Source: Phalacrocorax aristotelis
Taxonomy: Eukaryota; Chordata; Aves; Suliformes; Phalacrocoracidae
DNA: 64,000 nt
NCBI RefSeq assembly: GCF_949628215.1
Contig: NC_134276.1
Location: forward strand, 103,163,256 to 103,227,255
Direction: 5' to 3'
Shown: piece by piece, positions 47,516-59,400 of the stretch
How positions within the stretch are numbered: the stretch's first letter is position 1
Layout: the number at the start of each line of letters is the position of its first letter
Notes under the pieces: generated by a model
The model's input: the letters and a program-made list of their open reading frames with translations, nothing else
Databases searched by the model: none
What the model was told of the DNA's origin: nothing
Translations under genes and position numbers: made by a program

Positions 47516-50500
47516 TAACCTTAAGACTAGACCATAAGATATACTTCATCCTAAGAGGAAAGTAGCTGTTTTCCTTGTGATGATGGACCCCATTCCCTAA
47601 GTTCTTCTCTCAACCTCCGTCATTCCCCTGACATCCCTGTGAGACCTCCCCATTGGTGCCCCATTGGCCAGGCATCATTTTGCTGAAGAGGCCAGAAGTG
47701 CTGGTAGGGGCAAATACGAGTGCAGAGCCCCCAAGGGAGCTTGGCCATGGATGACACTCAGGAAGATTCAACCAGAAAAGGATAAGACAGTGAAATATGT
47801 GGTCGGTGATGGTCTCAAACCATAAGGATCTCAAAAGTCTCCAGGCATCACAATATGAAGTTAAACAGATTTCTCATTATTTCAGAGAAATAACTGCAGG
47901 TGTGCTTAGGGCCAGTATACTATCTCCTAGCAAAATAGCTATCAAGACAGTAAACTTTAGCTAAAGGAGTCATCTTTAAACAGACAGCTTGTCAAGTAAA
48001 CATGTGAGGGGCTGTTGCCTCTTGAAAGATGACAACCTAAAATAATATAAACCAACGTAAAGAGATTTATATGAATACAGTTATGTATATACTTCCTAGG
48101 AAATAATTTGAAAGAATTAACAAATTTGAACACCATCCTAACTAAAATTTCTCACATTTCTTCCCAAATCCTCACAATTCACTGTTTTTGAGACTATCCC
48201 TATTACTGTCTTGGGATCTATCCCTGCCAAGTAAATAGGGAAAGATGAGATTTCATCCTAGAAAGGAAAAAAAATCTTCAAAAAAACTACAAAATCAATC
48301 TGAAGGAATGAAATGGAAACGTTTTTTTCATATAAATAACTGAGCTGATGAAGGCTGTATGAAGTTCAAAGAATTGATACGACATTGGAGTCTTAAGATT
48401 TTTTTCTGTGCTTTTTAGTGATTGTTCTCTTGACAGACGGCGTGAATAAAATCCCATGTTTGTAAAATGTTTGTATTCATTTACTGTGGTTTCTTAATTC
48501 TGTAAAATTAACTGTTCTCCAGAATTGGTCAGCTGTTGTCCTCTAACTTCCAGGAGTAAAGCACAGAGATGACGTCTGTTTAGCTGGGAAGCTTCCTGCT
48601 CGCTGAAGCTCCACCTGCTCCCTGAAACATGTTAGTTTTCACATCCTCAGTCTGTATTTGAGCACCTCATTTTTTTTGTCCTGAGTGGATTTGGTAGGCA
48701 GGGGGGTTATTAGGAGTGCTGAGGGGAAAGCTAGCCTGCTGATCAAATTTGTTATTTGGTTGGGTATCAGTGCTAGAAGCACATTTGGGGTCCAATAAGC
48801 AGTAATAGACCTCAGTTTGTTACTCTGAGTTTGTAAAAATGGTCACATCCTGAAAAAATTACACTTAAACTAAGAAAAAGCTTTAAGCCTTTGCCTCCAG
48901 TGTTCGCTGCTGGATATGTTGTAGTAGTAGACAGAGATCAGAGGAGATGAAGCTTGCCAGAGGCTCTGCTTCACTGAATGTTTCGCACCTCTTTCCTCTG
49001 CCTGCTCTTTCAAAGCCTGATTACACAAAGTTAACGAAAGCCCTTTTGCCTTCTGTAAAAGCATAAGGATTAAGTGGAAGTTTGCTGGTACCGAGTTCAT
49101 TCAGCCACACTTGCCTCGTCTGATAGAGAGCCCTGAATGATGTCTGAACAAATTGTTCGGTAGGACTGGGATATTAAAGGCTCTACTGTAAGGCTTCTTT
49201 CCTTCATTTTGCATAAAGAGCTATCCTTTTCACTGGACGGTGCCTTGTTTTGTGATGGTTAGTGAATATGGGAAAAGCAATTAATCTGGAGGATCCTACA
49301 TAGGGACATTTTACATAGGAAACAAGAGGCTCTTCTCCTTAGCAAGAAATAAATGTCCTGTATTTAAACGCCATTCCTACCTTGGGTAATGAGATAAAGG
49401 TGTGACACAAAGGGAAGGAGACATTATAGAAATCGTGCATGATACTTGGTGCAAGCATATTGCATCAACATTTAAAAATGATTAGACACTGATCATCAGT
49501 AAAGATACGATTGTTTCCAGTGTTCCACTTCAAACACAGAAATGTACTAAAAGGAAACTCAGAGCATCAGTAATGAGATTTATTACTCTAGAGGTGAACT
49601 TGGGGCACTTTAGGAAAACTGAGAAAGGATGAGCAGAGATCGGCTCAAAAAAAATGACAGATAAGTGTATGTAAGAGCGACAGTTTTAGTCTTTAAGCCT
49701 GTGTTTGATCAGATTTTCTTAAGGGATTTTAATGGCAATGAAAATTATTTGCTTTCTACTAGCATTGCTGCCTCTGAGGGGCCATGAATTTTCCCATGAG
49801 CATATGGTCAAAATGCAGTCAGGAATATCTTGCTCTTGCTTAAGCCAACTTCTTAACTCCCACTGAAACCACAGAGTCTTAAGCACCTTCTGCTTATTTT
49901 CCTAATCAAGACATAGCACCCTTCCATTGCATCTTTAACGTAAGTCCTGCTTTTATTTTCATTCCCTGTTACTTTCAAGCACACAAACCAAGCCAGCACC
50001 TTCCCAGGCTCTTAGGAGAATAATTCCAAAGGCTGAGGCAGGGAGACAGGTAACAGGATTTCCTCCCTCCATCCCCCCCATAAAAATTACCCTTGCCCAG
50101 ACCTAATACATAAGCTCTCCCCAGCTTCACAAACCTCCCTGCTCCTTGGAAAAAAAAAGGGAGAGAGGAGGGAAGGAAGAGATACGTGATCAGCAGTGCA
50201 GCCTAATGGTCAACATGATGCACACCCCGGGCAGTTTGAAGCCGGGAGTCGCTCAGCGTACCGAGGTCCTGCCAGCTGCCCTGCCCTCAGCTGCGGAGAT
50301 GCCAGCTGGGCACCTGGAGAGGGCTACTGCTCAGGAGCCCCTCGCAGCACTGACCTCAAAATAGGCACATCTAATCCCTTGCAAGGCACCCCTGCCAGAG
50401 CTGGGACAGCCACAGACACTAGTGGCTCAGTAGCCTGGGCCCAAAGCTCCCAGGAATGCAGCAGCAGCGGTTACCCCCAGTGCTCCTGTCCTGTTCCCCC

Positions 50501-51100
50501 CATGACCACGTCCTGCTCCCTCCATGCCCAGGGAGGCTCTGGCAAGGATCTGCCCCAAAGGAGGCCAGCAGTTGCCCTGGGCTCCCCGAGCATCCGTTCT
50601 CACTGACACAGGCCCCTGCGGTGCCTCCTGGTTTGCGCCGACAAAGAGCTGTGCCCCAGCCCTGCCTGCGGCAGGGAACCGGAGCCACCGGGGGACAGCA
50701 GCCAGGGCTGAAGGGAAATCCCAAGCACAGCCAGAACGAGGAAGACTTAAGCCATCTCCAGTTTCTCCCCAGCCATCTGTGTCTCCTCCTGGCCGGGGGC
50801 TGAGCTGGAGGGGAGCAACTATTCTGGGGGTCTTCCTCCTGCAAGGGCACTGCTTTAGCCGGCACGGCACATGGCACGGGGCAGGCCTGCCATGAATTCA
50901 CGTCCTCCGCAGCCTGCGGTGTGAGCAAAAGAAGTTGTTTCTGCATTGCAAATGACCCAGCAATGCTGCCGCCCGAGATCCGCCACCTCAAATTGCTCAT
51001 TAAGTTGGAGAGATGAAATCCATAACATCACCTGATCAATAACAGCTAGGGAGCTGACCTTTCCTTTCGGCCAGGAAGGGCGGTTTTGCGACAGAAAACG
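47516..51100. other. non-coding sequence, GC rising toward the CpG island
   Basis: No gene was recognised from 47.5 to 50.1 kb. From about 50.2 to 50.9 kb the sequence is GC-rich and open in several frames on both strands; the longest ATG frame is 193 codons on the minus strand (50,419-51,000). These overlapping frames are expected from GC-rich sequence with few stop codons. Confidence 0.4.
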
Positions 51101-51106
51101 AGGGGT

Positions 51107-51121
51107 GGGGGGGGGGGGGGG
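51107..51121. repeat. poly(G) run, 15 bases
   Basis: Fifteen consecutive G residues lie at the edge of the CpG-dense segment. The run could form a G-quadruplex with neighbouring G blocks and is prone to sequencing length error. Confidence 0.75.
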
Positions 51122-51129
51122 TGGTGAGT

Positions 51130-51430
51130 GCGGGTCGTTATCACAACGCCACCTCGGCCCCACTCCTGCCGCAGCGCCCTGCGCAGGGGCGCCGAGGGCC
51201 CCGCTCCCGCGCCCGGCCCGCCGGGGCCCCTCCACGCCGCCAGGAGGCGCTCGCACTCCGCGGGACGGGGCCGGCTACGCGCGGGTAGAAGCGCGCCTCT
51301 GCCGCGGCTGCGCAGCGGCCAAAGCTGCCACACCTGCGGGCGCCGCCTGGCGGCGCGGGAGGGCGCTGCGGGGCCGGCCGCCTCCCGCGGCCGCGGCCGG
51401 CGGGAGGGGCAACACCACCCCTCGGTGGCA
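51130..51430. promoter_or_regulatory. compact CpG island, orphan
   Basis: By hand count the 240 bases from 51,181 to 51,420 carry about 42 CpG dinucleotides, far above the rest of the window, with near-continuous G/C. Vertebrate CpG islands of this density usually mark promoters. No first exon can be identified. Plus-strand donor-like words occur downstream (CACAG|GTATGT at 51,836, TTGCAG|GTAGGT at 51,861, GGCAG|GTAAAC at 51,898). A minus-strand donor-like CAG|GTGATG lies at about 51,031. Transcription could run either way or both. The open frames across the island are likely compositional. Confidence 0.65.
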
Positions 51431-53372
51431 GCCCGTCGGTACTTCACACACACCCCCCCCGTGTCACATTCACCCACCCACACCGCAAGTGCGTGTCTCT
51501 CCCCGCTCCCAAACGTGTTTGTTTCGCTGCCCACCTTGGGCAGATGAATTCAGGACGGAGTATTTTCAGCTGCTGTTGCTTGTTATCCTTGAATGCAGTC
51601 GGACTGCAGCATAAATGAATTCTGGAAACAGCAGCCTGGCTAGGGGCTTTTGACAGACCGTAATTTTTGATTGCTTTTCCCCCTCGGCTTTGGTTTCACA
51701 TCTGTGTTTTGTTTACATAAAAGATAAATCCCTCCTGCAGTACTGAAAATCCCTGTATTGACGCTAATTCCTCAATTTCCTGCTAAGATCTTTGCAATGT
51801 CTCCCACGCCAATTTAGCAGGTTTTTCAAACCACAGGTATGTCTACATAGCATTTTGCAGGTAGGTACAAGTTCCCGCTGCCCTCACCCTGAGGCAGGTA
51901 AACAAAAGCCAGCTGCAAATTGAAATTCAGCAGTATGCCTTCTGTCCTCTGTCCTTCCCCCACTTCCACCTCACACCCCGCCAGTACAGCCTGGCACAGC
52001 GGCAAGGCAACCTCTCTGTTGCCTGAGGAGGACCACAGAGATGTGCCTGCAACACCTGAGCTTCTCCTGCCCCTCCGGTGCTTCTGGACGGTCAAGAGAA
52101 GCTGGCGATCTGCTTCCCTGAAGACCAAACAGGTGGTTGATTACTAGACTTTTTTTGTTATTAGCTATATTTATGATTGTAGAATTGACTCAGAGACTGC
52201 CTGAGAGGGTAGCTGTTGCACTAGAAGAGGAATAAAAAGGAAAAGTTGATGGGATGGAAAATTCAGCCTGTACCTCAATTGCACCCAGGTTCAGTTTCAT
52301 GGACCTGCTACAGGTTGCATCTCTCTGAGGAACAGAGAAGAGTCCCTCTCCTTCCCTCAGACATCAGTGGCTCCAGCTGGCAGACGAGAGCTTCCTTCTG
52401 TCAAAGGACACGGAGGAATGGCACAGTTGGCCTGGCACATCACTGAACACCAGCAGTCCAATCTTCTTAATGATCTCTAAGCTGCTGCATTAGGTGGGAG
52501 ATGGGAGAGCTGAGCTTTATTGGGAATCGGTACCCAGCTGCTCGGATGCAATGATGTTCACAAAGCTAAGACCAGCTGAGCCACACGTCAGCCAAAAATC
52601 TAGGCATAACCACCAAGCACCTGAATGGTGCCATACATTAAATCAGCCAGAGGTTTTAGTCTAGCTGTTAGCACATGACTGTTTCCTCAACAAAAACTAC
52701 AGCCATAACTGACAGCACAGTTCCTTCAGGGACTGTTGGACATGACCAACTGCAAGCCAACAAGAAAGCCATGACATATAGTTCCTAAAACAAACAGTAC
52801 TACAGTCGCTCTGTGTGATGTAAGCCCAGACCTAGATATTAGTGGCAGCAGAATAATGACTGTTCATCATGGGTGAGGCCCATGCTGCTCAGCTCTTCCA
52901 AACAACATTAAAATAATTTTTTTTTCATGGCATGCAATGACAAAATACAACTAAGTGCCCTGCAGAATTGTACTCCTCAAAATCACCTGTTGGATTGGAT
53001 GAAGTCAGTATAAGGTCTTCAAAGCAAGTGTTTTAACAGGGTTAGATTTGTTTTTGTTGAGAACTTTTTGTGCTGTAAAATTGCTTGTACTGTACATAGA
53101 ACAGTAGGAGCAAGCATGGCTACGCACAAGAAAGAACATTATGTCAGGTGGGCTCCACATTTTGGGCTAGGCACGTTATTTTGGCTTCCTTCTGAGAAGA
53201 ATTCAAAGTCAAGTCCTCTGAAATAATCTGGCTATCAGTACAGCTAGTTCCTTGTTTTTCATCAGGTTTCTCCAGCCTTAGCTGGAGAGGTGATCTTACT
53301 TCTGTGTACACAGTCCTTGGCCTGTGGGTTCAGACGAGCACCGGTTGCTGCCAAGCGTGGAAGTGGGGTTTT
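51431..53372. other. non-coding sequence
   Basis: Downstream of the CpG island three donor-like words cluster at 51.83-51.90 kb. No coding frame, RNA gene or repeat family was recognised. Confidence 0.4.
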
Positions 53373-53434
53373 GGTGTTTGCTTAGAAATGTTTATCCAAA
53401 GTGAAGTTCTGGTGTTTGTTTAGAAATGTTTATT
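53373..53434. repeat. short imperfect direct duplication
   Basis: TGGTGTTTGCTTAGAAATG and TGGTGTTTGTTTAGAAATG, each followed by TTTAT, occur about 38 bases apart. This suggests a local duplication of roughly that period. Confidence 0.65.
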
Positions 53435-54926
53435 CCTTGACAACAGGACAAAACATCCAGTTCACTTTATGGATGATACTGAGCAGTGACTACCAACCCT
53501 AACAGTTAACCCTAGTCAACTCAGAAACAATCATCAATCTATCATACCCAATCATGAGTCAATTCACATGGTTTTAATACTGCTGTAATATGTATATACA
53601 TAACATATGTGTTTATTGTTACTCTATGCCAGGATATGGGATAGTATACTATTCCATACTGTGGGATGTATGCTCTGTTCCAGAAAACCTCTCTGCTACT
53701 TAGCCTCTTGCAGAATTGCTGCTTATTTTTATTGACCTAAGGCTGTAGCATTTCTGATGCATTATAGGAATTCTCTTCACATTCACAGGAGAAGAATGTA
53801 CAGGACAAGGGGAAAAAGCACCCCAATCTCAAGCCTTCACATTCTGGAGGAATGCTGAAACTCAGAGTAATTTCCCAGTTCAAAAAGCTTCGAACACATA
53901 GGCACATACACAGAACAGCTAACAGATGTATTTCTTTTCCTTCAAAGACAAATGGCAAAAGGTATCAGTCACCTTATGCAAGTGCTTTTGTAGCAGTCCA
54001 CTTTGCACAGCGATGGCAACATGCTACCGTTCCCTGTGATGGCATACCGAGAGATGCCGACAAAAGTGGGAGCACTGCTGGATAAAAGCCCCTTGGCTCA
54101 CTTATGAATCCACAAAACAGAGCTGAACCCAGGAAAGGCTGCTATCCATCCCTCAGCCTGGCTCTGAACCCATTAGAAGTTTAGAGTCTGATCCTGCAGT
54201 GTTGTGAGAGCTGGCATATTGGAGAATCTGGTCCTCAGGGAAGTAACTTACCAATTAAGAGAGGAAGAAATTGCTGTCTAATGGACTATGGTACTATGGG
54301 GGGTTGGTGGTTGCTCATGGTAGCCCCTTGGCTGAGCAGAGAGCTACCTGCAGGTAGAAAAGAGGACATGCTCCTGCTGCAATGACCCTGCTAGATGCAG
54401 GGAGTCAGAGGGAAAAGGCCTTCCTTAAGGAAGGCTAAAGATTGGGCTGGATTTCAGCCGTCATCTTGGCAAAGTCAAGTCTAGAAACTTGGCTGAGGAG
54501 CAGAAGGTGACAGAGCTGTTTGTTCCAGAAAAGGGAAGACTCAAAATGACCATTTTAAAATTTATTTTTAAAATGTGGTCCACCAAGAGGGAGGGAAAAA
54601 GACAATTTACTTTATTTGCAGGTTCTATAGTCAGGAAAACTTTCTAAAGCTAAGTTTGATTAAATACTGACACAAGGTAAACAGGAAGGCATTGGAATTT
54701 CTTTAAGTGGAGATTTTAAAAAGATGAGTGGAAGTTGCTTTGCAGCCTAGGGAACGGAGTATACAAGGTTTTCAGACCTCTTCAAGCTCTGCCTTTCAGG
54801 GTTTCTGTGATTAATTTTTATGTGCCCAGAACAGTCAGCTAACCCATCCACAGCTAGAGCACAGCAATGTGGGCAGTGTCTGTGGAGCAGGAAGGTACAA
54901 CTGAAACAATGAACTCCTGACCAGGT
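53435..54926. other. non-coding sequence
   Basis: Nothing recognised. Confidence 0.4.
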
Positions 54927-54960
54927 GTTTTTTTGGTTTGTTTTGTTTTGTTTTGTTTTT
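54927..54960. repeat. TTTTG pentanucleotide repeat
   Basis: A T-rich tract passes into about four TTTTG units, a simple repeat. Confidence 0.75.
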
Positions 54961-55695
54961 CATTTTTATATAATTCAGAGACTTAGTTGGAATAGTGAGC
55001 CTTTTCTCCCGTGTGGACAGGGAAGGCTTGACAACAAGGATTAAACTCCAGGCAGACACAAAGGAAAAGGTGCTGTCATTCAAAAGGCAGAGCCCCCCAG
55101 TTTCCCCTCCACTTCACTGCATGACTCCAGGAGCTCTGCTCCTGGGTCCCTGTTTCTTTCTGGACCTTTCAGGGTAAGCGCCTCCTCTCAGTTTGTACAG
55201 CAGCTTGCATAAAGAGCAGTATGATGTTAGTTGGGCTCAGAAGATGTTACTCTAATTCGGATATTAATGACTGGTACTAGCAGATGTTGGAGAGGCGGCT
55301 TGTGGCCTGCGGCATGCCCACGAGCATGCTGTGTGCCACAGGATGGCAGCCGTGCACCTTGCACCGAGCTGTCCTGCAGACACCATCTCGCCATCTCCCT
55401 CTTCTTGTGCTAGGTAAGCAGCTCTTAAGAAGGGTCTCTTGAGGGAAACCACAGACTTTGAAAGCTGCCTCACCTGTGTAGCTATAGCCAGGTACTGAAA
55501 TCTCACTTCATAGAAATTCTCAGCATTTTTAGCATAGACCTGAAGCTACCAGCAGTTTGTTTCACTGTGTTGTCCAAATGCTTGGGTTTGACAATTAACA
55601 TTTCCAGAGCTGAAGCTATAGAGCAACTTGAGGCAAATAAACACTGTGCTGAGCTCAAAGACTGGGGTGAATAGTTCAATACCAAACAAACCAAA
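54961..55695. other. non-coding sequence
   Basis: Donor-like words at 55,172 (TTTCAGG|GTAAGC) and 55,412 (TGCTAG|GTAAGC) occur without convincing coding frames. Confidence 0.4.
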
Positions 55696-56540
55696 CTAGG
55701 GGGATGAGTCGATATGCTCAAGGGCAGGGCTGTCACTCAGAGGGACCTCAACAGGCTGCAAGAAAGGCTGTCAGGAACCTCAAGAAATTCAACAAGGACA
55801 ATTACCAAATCCTGCACCTGGGAAGAAATGGCCCCTTGCAATGATAAGGTCTGGGGCCTGACTGGTTGGGGACAGCTCTGCAGAGAACACCCTGGGGGCC
55901 TGGGCTGACAGCAAGCTGAGCATGGGCCAGCAGCCTGTCCTGGCAGCAGAGAGGGCCATCGGCATCCTGGGCTCTTTGAGCAGGAGCACAGCCAGCAGAC
56001 CAAGGGAAGGGATTTTTCCCATTTACTCGGCACTTGTTAGACTGCATCTGGAGTAGTGCTTGTAGTTCGGGGATCTGCTGTACAAGAAAGACATCGATAA
56101 ACTGGAGAAAGGTCAGGAAAGGGCTACCAGAATGGTCAAGGCTGGAGCACTTGTCCTATGAGGAGAGGCAGAGGGAATGGGCCTTCTTCAGCCTTGAGAA
56201 AAGAGGGTTGCAGGGGGGCCTAATAACAATCTCCCCATATCTATCAGGAAGTCATCAAAAAGATACAGCTAGGCTTGTTACTGAGGTGCACAATGGGAGA
56301 ACAAGAGACAGTGGGAGACACAGGAGGATCCAACTTGATACAAGGGGAATAAATTCTCAGACACTGGAACAGGCTCCCCAGAGGGGTCATGCAGGCTCCA
56401 TCCTTGGAGGTTTTCAAGACCTAACTGGAAAAAACCCTGAGGAGCCTGGTCTGATGCCAGAGCAGGCCCTACTCTGGGCAAGAGGTTGGACCAGAGATCT
56501 GAAGGCCCTTGCAGCTAAGCAACTCTGGGATTCTGTGAAA
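55696..56540 (+). mobile_element. 5'-truncated CR1 LINE, 3' end
   Basis: The sequence follows the familiar CR1 3' region: GATGAGTCGATATGCTCAAG, GGGCAGGGCTGTCACTCAGAG, CTGTCCTGGCAGCAGAGAG, GACTGCATCTGGAGTAGTGC, GAACAGGCTCCCCAGAGG, GGTTGGACCAGAGATCTGAAG, and it ends with a single ATTCTGTGAA unit typical of the CR1 3' microsatellite. CR1 is the dominant LINE of birds and is usually 5' truncated, as here (about 845 bases). It covers the 3' part of the reverse-transcriptase frame, now broken by stops and indels, plus the 3' untranslated region. CR1 inserts without a clear target duplication, so none is expected. Confidence 0.95.
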
Positions 56541-58700
56541 CTACCTACCTGACAGTACCCTCCTACGCTGAAGAGCTGGGGATGCAAACGCTGGCTCTAT
56601 GCCTCATTGCCTGCATGGATGTGTGTGAAGAAGACAAGCAAGCTTTTTCAAAATGTCAAAAATCACGTGTGCAGACCCAAGTGTGTAAGAGACAAATGAG
56701 TCCTGACCAGAGCTTCCCATTCCTCCCACCTATGATATGAACTTGCAACATCAACCTCTATGCAAGCGGTGTCTAATAAACACATTGCCTGCAAGTCCTC
56801 AGCAGCAAGATGAAATCACTTGTAATACTTTGGTCCTCATCCTGTTTTTCTTGAACATCAAACTCTTGGGCACTGCAATACAAAATTTCTTTAGAAATCA
56901 CTAGAAGACAAAAAATAACTGTATTTCACAGTTAGCATGAATGGCACACACATTTTGTAGTGTATATGAAAGCAACAAACAATAAGTATGAGGAAAATCT
57001 AATAACCTTTAATAAGCCATGGTTTTATAATTGACAGCATCTTATACTTTCACAGTGAGGCACATCAACAATAGGACCTTTCTCTCCTTGTGCTGCAACA
57101 TGGCAGAAGCAACATAAGCAAGCAATGTGGTGTGTCAAGGTGGAAGAGCAAGAAGCTGGCAGTAGTTCAACTTCAAACTCTCTCCCCATTTGCCCCAGGG
57201 ACAGCTCAGCCCTGCACAAAGGAAGGATGAGCCAGCCTCAACAACCTGTCATTTTCTTCTATATTGCTTGTGCCAGATGATAGTATTTTGCAAGAAAAGA
57301 TTACAACCTGGTTAAGGGAAGACTCTTTATTGGTTTACCCTTTCCTCATGTTTTGTGCTGTTGAATGACAAGGGCAAATAATGCTCTCTTTTAAGGATGT
57401 TCAGAGTTGCTCTGAACTTGTTGGCAACAGGTCCTTGGAGTGGAGGTGCGTACAGGTGTTGAACCCAGGTTTGCTCAGTTTCCACAGGGGACTATTGAGC
57501 TGGCTGCCAGTCAGACCCTTTCTTAAAGTACTTGACAACACCCAATGGACCCAAAAGGAAGACTGAAATTACTAGAAATAAAGGCACTTTGTGTTAGCCC
57601 TAAAGGAAAACATAAAACTAAGGATGGTTTGGGGCAAAGACGGAATGAAGGTCTTCCCCTTCCATCCAATAAGGGCAAAATGGATTTAAAGTGGAATTTA
57701 TCCTGAAATACAACAGACCTTCTGATAAGTGTATACAGAATCATATTTGCCACTACCTTATGTGTGTGTGATATAAGTGAGGCAAAGTATCTCTTATTGT
57801 GTAACATTAACAACAGAGAAGTACTCTAGTGAACAGATGCTATGCATTCCTCATATTTGCCTGATGTGCAGCCCATGCATTTATTACAAAACAGGGTTCT
57901 CCAGAGCACCTCTCCTTCAGGAGCTGAATGGGCATCCCGGGAATTCAGGCATCTGAATGGACCTCTGATGGGCAGAGAATGAAACACTGCTCCTTCAACT
58001 CCGAATAACGTCAAGAGGGGACTGAAGTCTCTCACGCACCAGCTCTTCCAGGAATAAAAAAGTACAGTCACAAATCCCAAATTCACAAATCAGACAACTT
58101 GCCAAAAATATCTATAGTATAATTGGTTGGATTTTTTCCTTTACATTTGCACATGCAATACATCTTGTAAATTAGTAGGTAGGGCTTGAATCACAGCAGC
58201 ATTTTAGTGTCTAACTTCCATTGGTTTCAGTGACAATAAAATGCCCAAACACTTCCCTGAACTGGGCCTAAATGACAGTCTAACTCCTGGCTTTGACCAA
58301 ATGCCCTTACTGAGGTAACAGCACCAGCAGTTCCCAGAGGGTTCCTAGGCATGTAAAGGCTAGGCATTTTTGAAAAAGCAGCAAATATCTTTTAATTTGA
58401 ATCACAGGAATTCTTACTCTGCGTTCCCTGCAGGTGCCCTGCTGGAGTCCCTTTGCCCCGCAGCATGTTGCCTCATGGGTTTTTTAGGATGCTTCTACTG
58501 CATTTCCTTGTGAAGCTGCTTATGACTGGCCTGTCCTTAACAAATAATCCTGCTGGTTATTCAGGTTAGTTAGTACCAGGCTAGCTGTAGAGATTCTAGC
58601 TTTTGGTAGGTACTCACCCGTGGTAACAGTCTTGTAAAACATGCCACAAAGATGTTGTTTTTCATGTTGGATCATGGAGAAGCATCTGCACCATTTGAGC
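56541..58700. other. non-coding sequence
   Basis: No gene, repeat family or strong motif was recognised after the CR1 copy. Confidence 0.45.
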
Positions 58701-59400
58701 CATGATTGAGAGCCATGTTGTGCCTCTGCTAAGTTGTCACTCAAAATTTACAGTTACTCCTTCCAGTTGGGCGAGCAGCCTTTCAAACCAGACCTGGGGG
58801 TTTTCTGTTTTAAGCCTACACACAAAGACCACAGAAAGTGGGCACAGCAGCATGTGTCCCATGGGGATGGTCATGGGGCTCCCCAAGTGGAGGGCCAGTG
58901 CAGTGTCAGGAGGGGAGCACAGCACTCCGGAGGTCCTTTCTCCCTCCCTGAGCACCAGGCTGGCCATCCCTCTGCGAACATGGGTCACCAGCTCCCACTG
59001 CTCAGTTACACCCCAGCTCCCCTCTCAGAGCAAGCAGGGAGGCCGTCAGTCACCTCTAAGCATTTCCAGGCAAGCCCCTGGTATACGACAGCACACCCAA
59101 CAGTGTGGGAGCAGAGGTAATACAGGCAGGTGGGGATCCTCCCGCTGTGGTGTTAATGATAGGGGTAGACCTTGGACCGCTCTCCCGGTTGTCAGGGGAA
59201 CAGCATGGGTTGCTGGCCACCAGAAACATAAAAGAGCAGCAGCAAGTGGGAAAGGAGGCACTGCCGCCTGCCCCGCAGGCTGACCCTACTCCCAGCCGCA
59301 GCCGAGCATCCCTGCCTCAGCAAGCTCAGCCAAGCGGGAAGCCAGGCGGTGACGAACCCATCTGCCGGCATTCGGAGAAAGAGTAAGTCACCGTCTTTGT
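58701..59400. other. GC-richer non-coding stretch with overlapping open frames
   Basis: Overlapping frames on both strands (58,702-59,283 plus, 59,105-59,386 plus, 59,046-59,261 minus) reflect higher GC. One plus frame ends beside a consensus-like donor (GAGAAAGA|GTAAGT, 59,380-59,386), so a short spliced exon ending there cannot be excluded. No acceptor or product was recognised. Confidence 0.25.

Noticed and set aside
51046..51614. Long open frames on both strands across the CpG island
   Set aside because: GC-rich DNA lacks stop codons, so open frames on both strands are expected; the translations are low-complexity Pro/Arg/Ala/Gly.
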